A DNA stretch of 64,000 bases from Parasponia andersonii. Its lineage: Eukaryota > Streptophyta > Magnoliopsida > Rosales > Cannabaceae. The stretch covers positions 8,809-72,808 of the forward strand of contig JXTB01000482.1 of the NCBI GenBank assembly GCA_002914805.1, given 5' to 3'. The notes below the pieces were generated by a model. It was not told where the DNA came from, made no database searches, and saw only the letters and a list, made by a program, of their open reading frames with translations. Shown here piece after piece: positions 38,273 through 49,999 of this stretch (position 1 is its first letter; each line of letters starts with the position of its first letter). A program made the translations under genes and the position numbers.

Positions 38273-39427
38273 AAAGTCAAACCAGGTAAAACTAATAAGG
38301 TAGAGATTTTACTTACCTTTAATGAAAATTAATTCTAAGAGTACTTCTTGTTATTACAAATTGGAGTTAACCGAGATAGAACCCTAATACTTCGTTATTT
38401 TTCGTACTAATCGCAATGCTTTCGTTATGAAACTGCAGGCATATGATCATCTTAATCAATTTGTCCCCAAATTGAAAATTTCTAAAGAAAGAAATTAAAG
38501 GCGTGCGCATGCTAATCAACTCCAATTCACAAATGACGAGTCTGGATAACTTTGTTTTAATTAATTAGCATGTTAACTAGGGATTAAGTTAATTATCAAT
38601 GAAATTAAAGAAACATATATATATATATATGTGTGTAAATTTTCTAATATTTCAGGGAAAAATAATTTATAGTGTTTTACGGTATGATCAATGGAATAAA
38701 TTTTGTCATATGTCAGACATTATCATCATTTTCAAAGATGAATACTACACAAGGAATATTTCTTAATTAGATGCAAATCTTCTACTAGACTGCTTATATT
38801 GCTTTGAATACCAAGGAGTACTGATACACCAAGACCAAAAAGGATTTTGTAATCCAAATTTGAACAACATGAAAACTATTGTTCCTTTGAAAAAAAAAAA
38901 AAAAAAAGAATACCAGCTATTGTAATATTGAATTTTTGTTTTACTTTAAGAGAACGATTGAAGCATAATTAATGTTTGCAGCTTCATATAAAACTTCAAA
39001 TTAAAAATAAACTTAGTAGTATTGAACATATATAGTACGAAATATGTAAACAGATCTAATTTGAGCCACATCATTGTCAAGTTCAAATAACTCTCTTTTA
39101 TTTTGCCAATAGAGGCTAGCTTGAGAGTGTGGGAGTGTGTAGGAAGAAAATGATTCAAATCTTAGTTAGGTTAGTTTATGTTGTTAAAAAAAATCTTTTA
39201 TTTCTAATTGTAAAAATGAAATGGAAAAAATTCCCTTAAAAATAAAACACCCAATTTGAGTAACTGAACATGCAGTTTTGAAAATAATAATTTTAAAAGA
39301 AAAAAAGCAAGAAAAGAACTGCACTGAATGGCATATATATGTACATATAGTTTACTGATAACAACGACAACGTTTTGTGCGTATGCGAGCGCAATCTACT
39401 TAGGAGTATAAGACAAATGATACGATG
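38273..39427 (+). other. 3' flank of the MADS-box gene
   Basis: Contains the likely 3' UTR. A possible UTR intron runs from GT at 38286 to an AG near 38440. A poly(A) run sits at 38889-38906. No other gene was recognised. The polyadenylation site was not determined. Confidence 0.5.
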
Positions 39428-39435
39428 ACAATAGA

Positions 39436-40460
39436 TATAGATGCAACTCTGGGCTGCAGTGCACGGCCAACTCAGTCCGTCTATTATTCGTAGCTTGGAT
39501 AAGCCATGATATCGTGGTTTGGACTGGCCCCCCAAAGTTCATAACATAGATTAGACTTGATTTAGGACGGGCTACTTCGTGACGGATTAAGGTGAACTGG
39601 TCCATTTTTGGCACATTTTTTATTTATTTTTATTTTTTTGAAAAATTTAGGTGAATGACTAATATTTTAAATTTAATTAAGTAAATATCCACCTTTTAAA
39701 TTATATAGCTAAACGTCCAGGTATATGTATTTTTGCACTTGGTAGATATATTTATCTACCAATTTTAATTATTGTACTGAAATGTACTAGATATATAATT
39801 CTTTATACATGCTATATAAAATTTTATACTTGATATATGAATGTATATACTTGATATTTTGCTATAATATTTGATAAAGGGATATTTACTTGAATTGGAT
39901 CCAAGTTTTGGTCATATTTCTATAAGGTCCTATGTTTTTATTCTTTTTTTTTTTAAATTTTGTTATATATAATCTTAAATATTTTATATTATTTTTTCCT
40001 TATTAGACTAAGGTTTTATATTGTCCCATTGAATTCAATTTGTAAGATTTTTAATAAGCAATCATAAATAAAATTCTATTAATGATGTACATAAATATTG
40101 AGTTCTATCCAAATTAGTTTTTCTAATAATAGTAAATATTTTTTTATTTTTTATATTAATTAACATTTAAATTAATTTACAATTGTATGCAAATTATTTA
40201 GGACTTGATAAGAAAATAATTTTAAAGTTAAACAAAATATTTTTTTTTTGAACTAGAATGGATTGACCATGATGGGCTAGAATAAGTCGGCCCATGATGG
40301 ACTATTATAAGCAAGCACATCCTGAGGTAGCCCATTGGATAGGCTAGACCGTTATTTTGCTTTGGTGGGCCAGGCAAAAATAATAGGATGAGTCACCCTA
40401 ACCCGTAGCCCACGATGGGCCTAACTAAAATGGGTAGGATAATCCATTATTACATCTCTG
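39436..40460. mobile_element. Non-autonomous hAT-like element, 1.0 kb
   Basis: The right end on the minus strand is CAGAGATGTAATAATGG and the left end is TATAGATGCAACTCTGG (11 of 17 match). It is flanked by ACAATAGA (39428-39435) and ACAATAGT (40461-40468), a 7/8 match expected of the 8-bp hAT duplication. Subterminal zones are rich in GGCC/GGGCC-type motifs (39450-39600 and 40270-40430), as in Ac-like elements. The AT-rich centre has no coding. Confidence 0.65.
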
Positions 40461-40749
40461 ACAATAGTAGATTTTAGTAATTAATTAGGAACGTTTAAAT
40501 CAAATGGCATAGCTTAATTAAGAAATCATAAATTAGCAGCCACATACAAACAAATAAAATAATAAAGAAAGAAATTACACATCCTTTGTTGCCATAAAGG
40601 AGAACAAACTTGCATAAACAACTTGTCGTTTTTAAAAATAATAATAATAATGATAATAATAATCTTCCAAAGGATGAACGACTACTCAAACATAGTAAAT
40701 TAAACATAAAAATGAAATGTAACTACAAATGAAAAGACAATATATGCTT

Positions 40750-40970
40750 GGGAGCCAGTACAATAGGGATTATTTTTTACCTATTGATAGAGAGTCCAAT
40801 TTTGACCACTAGATTTCAATCTAATAATTACAAAAATAAATGCTAGCATTTAATTCGCATTGGAATTCATTCTAATATAATTAATTGTAATCATTAGATT
40901 GCAATCTAAAGGTCAAAATTGATTTCCCTATAATAGAGAATGAAAAAAGTTCTCATTATACTCGTTTCCC
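40750..40970. mobile_element. 221-bp MITE
   Basis: Ends GGGAGCCAGTACAATAGGG and, from the minus strand, GGGAAACGAGTATAATGAG are imperfect inverted repeats. Inner arms also pair: GACCACTAGATTTCAATCTA near 40814 against TAGATTGCAATCTAAAGGTC near 40896. The flanks ATATGCTT (40742-40749) and ATATGTTT (40971-40978) match 7 of 8. Resembles the GGG...ACCTAT design of the MITEs in the MADS introns, but is a different family. Confidence 0.7.
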
Positions 40971-40978
40971 ATATGTTT

Positions 40979-41800
40979 ATCTAATCTGTTCAAAAAAAAA
41001 AAAAACTTCATTTCTTTCTCTCCATTTTTTTCTCTATTGACCTTTATCATACTAAAGAAGGGAACTCTCTGTTATCTCCTTATGTGGGCTTTTCCTAGAC
41101 TTTCTTACTTTTTAATTTCTCTAATCTTTTTCTTCAATAATCATTTCCATTATGTATATGTCTTTGTTCTCATTGATTTATTTTCAGTGGAGTTTTATAT
41201 TACTAAAATTTAGTGTGTGAAGGTTTTGTTTATTACTATTTTTTTTTCGATCAGAACCTTCTGAGATTAAGATTTGGAAGAATTTTATATCATATCTATA
41301 TATAGTTCGCTACAGTCTTCATAAAGATATGGACTCTATTAGGAGATTGACTGGTTGACGCAATTCTCGGAGATGGTGAAGTAGAATTCTTATTATTGCT
41401 CTACTTTATGAAGATTTGGATCTTATATGTAATAGAAAGTGATTGTTAAGTTAAGAGGGGTGTTACGTATATCGTGAACTTGAGTGGTTGTATATATATC
41501 TAGTAGTGATCTTATTACTAGTGATGTACACAATTGCTAAACATTTTACAATTGCTAGCTTTATACAATTGCTAAACATTTTATTTTAGTAATGATTTGT
41601 TGTTTTGTAACGGCAAATTTCCTAATCGTATTGCCCATATTAGGAAATAATTTATTCTAATAAATAATTTCCTCTTCTCTTTAGAAGAAAAAAAAACAAA
41701 CAATATGTATATTTCATCCTTTTACAATTGGCTTATTTGCACTGATAGTCTTCAAACTTTCAGTGTTTGTTATATTGGTCTCCAAGCTTTCCTTTTTTTT
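40979..41800. other. Unassigned non-coding region
   Basis: AT-rich, with no ORF or recognised repeat other than a short direct repeat of ACAATTGCTAAACATTTTA (about 41529-41547 and 41566-41584). Confidence 0.5.
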
Positions 41801-44363
41801 TTAGCTTTTAAGTTTCCAAACTTGGAGTTTATGTAGAACAGTAGTACTTGAGACACTATTAATTTATCTGTTAAGGGCTTGTTAGGCATGCAAAATTGGA
41901 TTGGATAATACTATTTAGTACTATATTATTTTTGGTGCAACACAAGATTAAAATAAAGTAAATATAATAATTTTTCTTATAATGTAGTTCTAATTATGTT
42001 TCATTTATAAATAAATAAATAAATAGACATTTACAAAAATAGAAAAGATAAATAAAATGATTATTATATAAAATAATATGATTTTGATTTATTTATGAAA
42101 AATAGGTATATAAAAATAAAATATATTGTTGTGTTAAAAAATAAAAATTGAAATTTAATTAATATTTATATATTTATATTAATTAAAAAATTTATTAAAG
42201 AAAAATAAAAGTATGTGTTAGGCTGGGACTAAAATATCCTAAGCTCTGACCCCTTTTATCCAGTAAAGTTTTTAGAGAAATATGGTAAAAAGTGTAGAAG
42301 TTTTAAAAAAATACAATGTACAAAAAAAAGGTTAAAAAATATGACCTTATACTACACGGGCCCCCTGGTGATTTGAATATCACGTCAGATAGTGCAACTA
42401 ATAGCCGACGTGTGTTGTCATTTTGCCTTTTCTTTAAAAAAGGAAAAAAAATCAGTTTTATATATTTTTTTTCTTTCAGACTCTTTCTAGTCTAATTTAT
42501 GTTTTAAATTTTGTTTGTGTAATTATTTTTTATTTTAATAATTATTAATTTGTAATTTATATTGCGACAAATTTTTTGAGTTGACAAATGTAATATATTT
42601 ATATATAAATAACTACTAGTTTTTTTTTTCTCTCTTTAGTAACGAAGAATTATCAATTTTTATTTTTATTTCCCATAAAACATTGGTAATATGTTACTTT
42701 AAAAAAAAAAATTCTTGGATATTATAAATATCTTAGTAGGTGATTATCAGTAATTAGGTATGATACTATAAGTATTTTTAAATTCATGGATACTATATGT
42801 ATCTTAATATATGTATCTTAGTAGGTGACCGCCAATAATTTAGTATGATATTATAAATATTTTTATTTATTGTTTTATTGTTTTATTGCAACAAAGAAAT
42901 GATCAACTCATTTTTTAATTCCTCGAATACCATAATTATCCTAATAGATGACTGTCGATAACTTCGTAGGATGGGTAACAATTTTTTTTTTTTTTGCAAC
43001 AAGGAATATGCCTAACTCATTTTTCAATTTTTTAAATTCCACGAGTATCCTAGCAGGTAACAATCGATAACCAAGTAAGATACTTAAGTAATAAATTTTT
43101 CTTTTTTATTTTTTTTTTCAAAAATAAAAAATCCTGAACTCATGTTTTGATTTTTCGGATACCACGAGTATCTTGGTATGTGACTGTCGGCAACATCTTT
43201 TTTTTTTCTTTTTTTTTTTTCTAATAAAGAATACTAACGCCTTTTTTAAATTTCTTCAATAATAAACATTAGTAAACAAATGGGTAATGTGGCCAACTTG
43301 GTTTTTTTTTTTTCCCCCTTTTTTAACAATAAAGACGTTCACTAGACTTTCAGTTTTATGGATACTATAGGTAATTTCATATTATACATACTTACAGTGA
43401 CATTCTAAATCTTTTTTTAAACTGACTAAAAATTATGAGCAAGTACTATTTAAGGATCGAAACATGATCATAGTAACCATAATGGAATCCTGCAACCACT
43501 TATTTTTACTTATGCTTAAGATTTATGTGCTAAAAGTAAGCAAATTAGATTGGTCAATATAGTTGCCATATTAATTAACTAAATCTATTCTATTCTGACA
43601 AAAAACTAAAAGAACAAGTATATCCTTTCAAAAAAAATAAAGAACAAGTATATATATATATATATATATATATTTGCCACTTGTGCTAAAAGTTTTTCTT
43701 TACAAAAATTAATAAAAAATAACCAATGAAAAGGAATAAAATTGAATATTTAACAAAGAGAAACAGAAAATCACCAATAAGAAAGCAATTTTTTTTGAAA
43801 ATGTAAAAAGTGGCAAGAAAAAACAATTTAAAAAAAGAAAAGAAAAAATGGCTACAAAAAATAATAATGAGAAAAAAAAAGGGAAAGTATTATTCGTATA
43901 CTAAAAACAAAACTAAAAAAGAGCACAGACACGAAACATTAAAACTAAAAATAAATAAAAAATAAACAAAAAGAAAAGGACTTGTCAGCGTGCATTAGCA
44001 TGTTGACAGCGCTCAGATCAATTGAAAAAATTGAATAAAAAAGTTAAAATTGTACCACTCCGTATAAAACAAAAGTAAATGAAGAAAGTGCTGTATTTTG
44101 ACAGAAGTTAGCCCAAAAATCGCAATATCACTAATTTCCTCTTATCCAATCCTTCTTGGTCCAAATACGTAACTTGATAAAAGAGTTGAGTCTCACCTTT
44201 TAATCCGGGCCGCCCGTAAAATGTCATATGACTATCTAATTTGTAAAACATAAGTCGTCTTATGCCTACCATGTGATGTTTTAATAGTGAAACTAACGGA
44301 GTTTGGCTTAAAGACTACTACTGCGTACAAACTCAAAGTTTGGGAACTAAAGTCGAAAAAATA
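41801..44363. mobile_element. Inverted-repeat-bounded block, possible decayed DNA transposon
   Basis: The left arm (about 41801-41855), read on the minus strand, carries AAACTCCAAGTTTGGAAACT and AAAAGCTAAAAAAAA. The right arm (about 44307-44363) carries AAACTCAAAGTTTGGGAACT and AAAGTCGAAAAAATAA in the same order. Both are preceded by CTCAAGTACTACTG / CTTAAAGACTACTACTG. The arms therefore form a long imperfect inverted repeat of about 55 bp around 2.5 kb of non-coding DNA. Outer ends and target duplication were not found. A Mutator-like origin is a guess. Confidence 0.5.
42710..43400. repeat. Degenerate tandem array, unit roughly 110-140 bp
   Basis: The phrase GATACYAYRAGTATCTTAGTAGGTGAC-GTCGATAAC recurs near 42717, 42783, 42926, 43034 and 43158, with a fragment near 43357. 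It is followed each time by T-rich tracts and usually AAAGAAT...AACTCATTTTT. Spacing is irregular (about 67, 143, 108 and 124 bp), so the array is old. Confidence 0.75.
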
Positions 44364-44520
44364 ATTCGTTTGGAATCAATGTGCCAAAGCATATCAGAGT
44401 TAATAATTGCGTGGTGTGTAGTACCAGCATTCTACATCATGTATATATTGGGTTGGAAAGACCAAGTCTTTAATCTAAAAGGGTCACTCGAACTTGTGAC
44501 CATGACTCCTCAAATCTTAC

Positions 44521-45202
44521 TGTTGTGCGGTCGAAAAATCTATATGTTGGTCAATGTTAAAAAGGAAAAGTTAGTAACCAAGTGGACGTGTCAGGTCGTA
44601 TGAGACTTTTCTTGATTAAAGAGCGACCTCCTCCGAATGAGTTAAGTGCGATCTCCTCTGAGTAAGTTAAGTGCAACTTCCTCCGAATGAGTTAAGTGCG
44701 ACTAGAATAAAAAGAAAACTAGATCAACCTTCATCAAACAGGTAATCTATAAAGAAGGAGAAATAGAGTTTTTCTTTGAAGATTGACCAATCGTTCCATT
44801 TAAGTTATTATCCAGTTATATTATTACTCAAATTGTATTTTCTGATTACACACTTACCCATTTTCACAATTGGGAAACATTGAGCTACCCTGACCTATAT
44901 AAGGGAAGTTCAATGCTGCTGTGAGGGATCTTCTTTTTTTTTTTTGGAGAACTTTGGGATTTTACTTTTACTTTTTCTTCCTGGACACAGTCTATACTCT
45001 CGACTCTCATTTTGAAACTTAACAAAACTCTTATAATTCTCCAAAAAATAGTGAAAAACAGTGGACGTAGGCTCATCTTTTTTAGGGTTGAACCATTATA
45101 AAATTCTTATCACTTTACTAACTTTCATTTATCAACCCTTTACACACACAAGCCACATTTTATAATTTTTTAAATTCATTGTTGACAAAACCTCCGTCAA
45201 CA
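44521..45202 (+). repeat. 5' LTR (682 bp)
   Basis: Starts TGTTGTGCGGTC and ends CCTCCGTCAACA. Three 25-bp direct units lie in U3 at 44623-44697. A TATA-like CTATATAAGGG lies near 44895-44905. It is 53 bp longer than the 3' LTR, mainly because of the two extra 25-bp units. Confidence 0.9.
44623..44697. repeat. 25-bp minisatellite in the LTR (three units)
   Basis: Units 44623-44647, 44648-44672 and 44673-44697 follow GCGACCTCCTCCGAATGAGT plus TAAGT. The 3' LTR has one unit (55190-55214). The LTR of the second element has three diverged units (60897-60971). Confidence 0.9.
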
Positions 45203-45204
45203 AT

Positions 45205-45220
45205 TGGCGCTAGAATGAGG
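45205..45220 (+). other. Primer binding site
   Basis: TGGCGCTAGAATGAGG starts two bases after the LTR end; the TGGCGC start is complementary to a CCA-ending tRNA 3' end. The second element has TGGCGCTAGAAG at 61478. The tRNA species was not determined. Confidence 0.75.
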
Positions 45221-45261
45221 GCTATTCCAGCAAAAAGTCTGTCAATTTCGCTTCTTTAACA

Positions 45262-47042
45262 ATGACAAACACCAGAAACACTACCAGAAATATGGGAACT
45301 AGTCAAAACAATCCCCACAATACTGCTGCTGCACAGATAGATCTTATTCAGGATCAGCCTACTGTGACCGCACTAGAAAATATTGTCCAAAGACAGGATC
45401 GCGTGGAGGAGGCACTAATGAACCTACAACAAATCACTAATCAGATTAATGACCCTCTACGACAACTTGCTGAGGGACAGATGGTAACTCCACCATAGCA
45501 GAACGTCCCAGAGAACATCCTACTCAATTACCTAGGAAAGGAATTCAGATCCTAGAGACAGGGAATCATGACCAGCATAAGGCCTAGCAGGAGTATCATG
45601 GAGATCGCACCTCCAAGGGAAAAGGCAAGGTCACAAACTTGCCTCTGGAATCTGGTACCGAAAGTTCGAGTACTAATCGTGATCATGGACAACCTTCTCG
45701 AAGAGCAACCGTCAATCGTGATTGTCTAAACAACGATCAAAAACATCAATCGAGGAGTTTCTTTGAAAGGATTAGTAAAGAGTCTCGACAGAATCCTGCA
45801 GACCTAAGACAACATCTAGAACAACAATATAGTCAGGAGTGATCCACATCGTATCATAACGACCGAAATTGATCTTGTCGCACTATTTTATTGGAAACCC
45901 TACAAAGGTTGCAGCAGACTCTGCCTGACCAATCTACCTTATATCGTGATAACGACCAAAGGCCACCCCTACCACCAGTAAAAGATAACGTTCTCCCTCT
46001 GAACATCGATGCTCATAATTTGAGGATCACATTAGATGCACTTGCTGGTTAGGACGATGAGCTCACTGATGGGTATCATCAATCACCATTCAGCGAGGAG
46101 GTTCGAGCTACTACCTTACCTGTTGGATTCAAATTTTCCACTATAAACACTTTTGATGGGAAAACTGATCCATAGGACCATATGGATCACTTTAACAACC
46201 TGATAGAACTTCATCGTGTCGATGATCTCACACGTTGCAGATGTTTTTCTATAACTCTCATATGAGCAGCAAAGAAGTGGTTCCAAGGACTCAAGTCTGG
46301 TTCAATCTCGTCCTAGCAACAACTTCAGACTGCATTCTTGAGACAATCCTAGGTTGCAAAGAATTTTACTGTTCCATTAGTTAGTCTCTCTACTATTCGG
46401 CAAGGTCCGGAGGAAACTCTACGATCTTACCTTAATTGCTTTACCTTAGAGTTGGCTAAGGTCAACAACCCACCTGAAGGAGGAGTTTTAACTCTAATAA
46501 TAGCTGGGGTGCGACCAAAGACTAAACTCTGGGAAGAGTTGCTTGAGCGAGAATGCAGAACCCTTGAAGACTTCTATCGAAGAGTTGATCGACATCTGAG
46601 GGTAGAATCTTCATGCAAGAATCTTCATAAGATGACAAAGGAATGAGGAAAAGATGCTGCTAAAGATGCGACCACGACCAACAATAATAATAACAAGAAG
46701 TCGAACAAAAGAAGTAATAAACAATCGACTGAGAAGCAGCCCAAATAGAAAAAGCAGGAGATTCCAAGAGATCCCATGAGGTTTAACAACTATACTGAAC
46801 TGAATGCACCCATAGACCATATCTATACGGTCACAAATCAGCAAGAGTGATATCGTCAACCGGAACCAATAAAAAGGGATAGAGCGAGGCGTGATCCCAA
46901 TAAGTTCTGTTGGTATCACAATGACATTGGACACAATACTAATAACTGTTTTGCCTTAAAAAATGAAATCGAAAGATTAATTAAAAAATGGCAGTTGCAG
47001 CAGCACACTAAACAGAACAATGAAAGGCATGAAGAAAACTGA
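45262..47042 (+). pseudogene. gag of the 44.5-55.7 kb element, broken
   Basis: Starts MTNTRNTTRNMGTSQNNPHN with an N-terminal coiled stretch. The core runs FDGKTDP-DHMDHFNNLIEL (46150-46210), AAKKWFQGLKSGSIS, RQGPEETLRSYLNCF and PPEGGVLTLIIAGVRPKTKL (46475-46540). It ends with a zinc-knuckle-like CWYHNDIGHNTNNC near 46909-46950. In-frame stops occur at 45496, 45870, 46644 and 47040 among others, plus one-base shifts (one just after 45498). Gag would form the particle shell and bind RNA. The stops at codon 79, at 45870 and at 46644 recur at homologous positions in the second copy. Confidence 0.85.
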
Positions 47043-47199
47043 CAGCGACCTCTAGAAGTTCAACACGAGGTGTGAACTATTTTTAGAGGACCGCACGTTG
47101 GTGGAGGTTCGAAGAGGGCGCAAGATAGGTATGCACGAGAAGCACGACAGTAACCATTAACCAATGTCATGCATCTTGAGTAGCGACCATGAAAGCTTC

Positions 47200-48030
47200 A
47201 ACGGGTACCGGATATAGATATTACCTTTACAGAGCAGGATGCAAAGGAAGTTTATTACCCGCATAATAATGCGTTGGTCATAAAGATCAACTGTGGAAGC
47301 ACATAGATATGGCGAGTATTGGTTGATAATTGAAGTGTCGTCGACATCCTGTACTATGACGTCTTCAAGAAGATGGGGTTGAGTGAAAGCGACTTAAATC
47401 CCGTTGTCACTTCACTTTACGGATTCACTGGTAACAGTATAATGCCTAGGGGCATGATTGAGTTAGTGGTCAATGTTGGAACTTATCCTAGGGTGTCAAT
47501 GGTAATGACCCAATTCTTAGTTGTGGATTGTCCCTATACATTTAATGCTATACTAGGAAGACCAACACTGAGGAAACTTCGGGTAGTTACTTCAATCTAC
47601 CACCTCACTATGAAGTTCCCAACTCAACATGGAGTAGGTGAAGTGCGAGGTAACCAATATGACACGAGGACTTGTTATAATAATTCAATAAAGCTCGTAG
47701 CAAAAGATATGACACCTCGCACAATGATGGTCCAGCTACAAGGTGAGGTGTCAAGGGAAGCGCCAGGTGAGGCGTCTAGTAAAGCGTCTAGGGAAGCATC
47801 AGGCGAAACGTCAATTGATGACCTCGACCCTCGAGAAATGGATGGAGAGGTCAAGACTGGGCCTATAGAAAACTTAGAAGATTTGCCAGTTGACAGGTCT
47901 TCAAAGGTTCTAAAAATCAGAGCGAAGCTTCAAAAAACCCGTGCGAACTTCATTAGTTGCTTTCCTGAAATCAAACTTGGATGTATTCGCATGGCAACAT
48001 TTGGATATGGTGAGAATTGATCTGAATATC
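47200..48030 (+). pseudogene. Protease region of pol, catalytic motif interrupted
   Basis: The frame reads LVDN-stop-SVVDILYYDVFK, with TGA at 47331-47333 replacing the Gly of the DNGS active-site motif that is intact in the second copy (63599-63610). The long open part (47373-48020) gives MGLSESDLNPVVTSLYGFTG, MTQFLVVDCPYTFNAILGRP and LRKLRVVTSIYHLTMKFPTQ, the usual protease-to-RT linker of Tat elements, then an acidic tail. A normal retropepsin would cleave Gag-Pol; this one cannot. Confidence 0.85.
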
Positions 48031-49294
48031 ATGTGTCATCACCTTAATATAGATACAACAAAGAAGCCTGTACGGCAAAAAAGAAGAGCCATAAATCCAA
48101 AACACTATGTCTCATTGAAAGAAGAAGTAGAGAAGCTACTCGAAATTGGATTCATCAGGGAATCTTTCTACCCAAACTGACTTGCAAACCCAGTTTTAGT
48201 AAAGAAACCCAACGGGAAGTGGAGAACTTGTATTGATTTCACGACCTCAACAAAGTATGCCCGAAGGATAGTTTTCCCCTTCCGAGAATCGACCAACTTG
48301 TAAATGCGACGTCGGGGCATGAACTCTTAAGCTTTATGGACGCGTATTTTGGATACAATCAAATCCCTATGTACGAGCTAGATGAGGAGCATACCTCATT
48401 CATTACTGACCGAGAATTATAATGTTACAAAAAGATGCCCTTTAGACTCATCAACGCAGGAGCGACTTATCAGTGTCTTGTCAATATGATATTTGCAAAA
48501 TAAATTGGCAAGACAATGGAAGCATATGTTGATGACATGTTGGTAAAATCAAAGAAAGCTGAAGATCACGTCAAGCATCTTGATGAAATGTTAAAAATTC
48601 TTTGAAAATATCATATAAGGCTAAACCCCCAGAAGTGCGCATTCAGGGTAGGATCTGGAAAATTCTTGGAGTTCATGGTCAACCAGCGAGGAATCGAGGC
48701 TAACCCCCGGAAGATACAAGCACTAATTGATATGCAATCCCCTCGCAAACCCAAAGACGTGCAGAGCCTGGCGGGAAAAGTGGCTACATTGAGTCGATTT
48801 GTATCCAGGTCAACTGATAAGTGCCAACCATTCTTTGAAATATTGAAGGGTTCAAAGAGGTTCAGTGGACGGAAGAATGCGATCAGGCGTTTCAAGAATT
48901 AAAAGCACACTTAGGTTCTCCTCCACTCCTGTCGAAGCCAAACCCGGGGGAAGAGTTATATTTGTACCTCATTATTTCTAAATATGCAACAAGTGCTGCG
49001 TTAATTCGAGAAGAAGAAAAGATATAGTGACTGGTATATTACAGAAGTAAAAGATTGCTTGATGCCGAAACGAGATATCCAGAGATGGAAAAGTTGGCAT
49101 TAGTACTCATCGTCACATCCAGGAAGCTTCGACCTTATTTTCATACGTACTCCATCAAAGTCTTCACGAATTTTCCATTAAAGCAGGTTCTGCAAAAACC
49201 TGAGGCTTCAGGACGACTACTTAAGTGGGCCGTTGAGTTGAGTCGGTTCAACATTAATTTTCAACCCCGCACTGTGGTAAAGGTCAAGCCCTAG
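47941..49294 (+). pseudogene. Reverse transcriptase and RNase H of pol, broken
   Basis: RT motifs in order: KRRAINPKHYVSLKEEVEKL (48080-48140), ANPVLVKKPNGKWRTCIDF (48182-48240, followed by a one-base frameshift), DQLVNATSGHELLSFMDAYF, and YVDDM at 48535-48549 (catalytic Asp pair intact). Then come VNQRGIEANPRKIQALIDMQ and the thumb/connection. The classical RNase H part follows (TRYPEMEKLALVLIVTSRKL, 49064-49125; Ty3/gypsy-type). Stops at 48178, 48421, 48502 and 48603 disrupt it. Confidence 0.9.
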
Positions 49295-49374
49295 CAGATT
49301 TCATTGCAGAGTTCACATATGATGTCAATCTTCCCACAGAAATGATCGAAAAACCTACTATAGATTTATAAAGA

Positions 49375-49770
49375 TTGTGGAAACTTTACGTCGATGGATC
49401 GTCAAACGAGAATGGAGCCAATGCGGGCTTAGTACTAATCAGTCCCAAAGGGCATAATATTCATTGTGCACTTCACTTCAAATTTCCAGCGTCGAATAAT
49501 GAGACAGAATATGAAGCACTGATAGCTGGGCTAAAGCTCGCACAAGAAATGAAGACCGAAATGATTGAGGTATACAGTGATTTCTAGCTGGTCGTTTATC
49601 AAGTGGTCGGCGATTATTAAGCAAGAGGAGAGAGAATGATGGCTTACTTACAAAAGGTACAAAGACTATTCTTGACATTTACTGCTTATAACATTCAACT
49701 TCTTCCTCGCATTAGGAACATTCAACTTCTTCCTCGCATTAGGAATACTCAGGTGGATGCTCTAGCTAAG
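49375..49770 (+). pseudogene. Second (archaeal-type) RNase H-like domain of pol
   Basis: WKLYVDGSSNENGANAGLVL carries the first catalytic Asp. NNETEYEALIAGLKLAQEMK carries the Glu. EMIEVYSDF-LVV carries the next Asp, with a TAG after SDF. RIRNTQVDALAKL carries the last Asp. A second RNase H-like domain after the first is diagnostic of the Tat lineage. A perfect 27-bp tandem duplication (49690-49743) adds nine residues (NIQLLPRIR twice). Confidence 0.8.
49690..49743. repeat. 27-bp perfect tandem duplication within pol
   Basis: Units 49690-49716 and 49717-49743 are identical (start AACATTCAACTTCTTCC) and keep the reading frame. Confidence 0.95.
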
Positions 49771-49999
49771 CTCACCTCAACAAAAGATGTCGAGTTACTA
49801 AAAGTGGTCCCTGTCGAATTTCTTGCAAAACCAAGTATCGAAGTAGAGCCCCAAATAACCATGTTGGTTGACAAAAAACCATCGTAGATGGATCCTATGA
49901 TGAAGTATCTACAAAATGGCGATCTCCCCAAAAGCAAAGACGATGCAAAATGATTCAGAATGAAGGCAGCTCGCTATATCATCTATGATGGGAAGCTTT

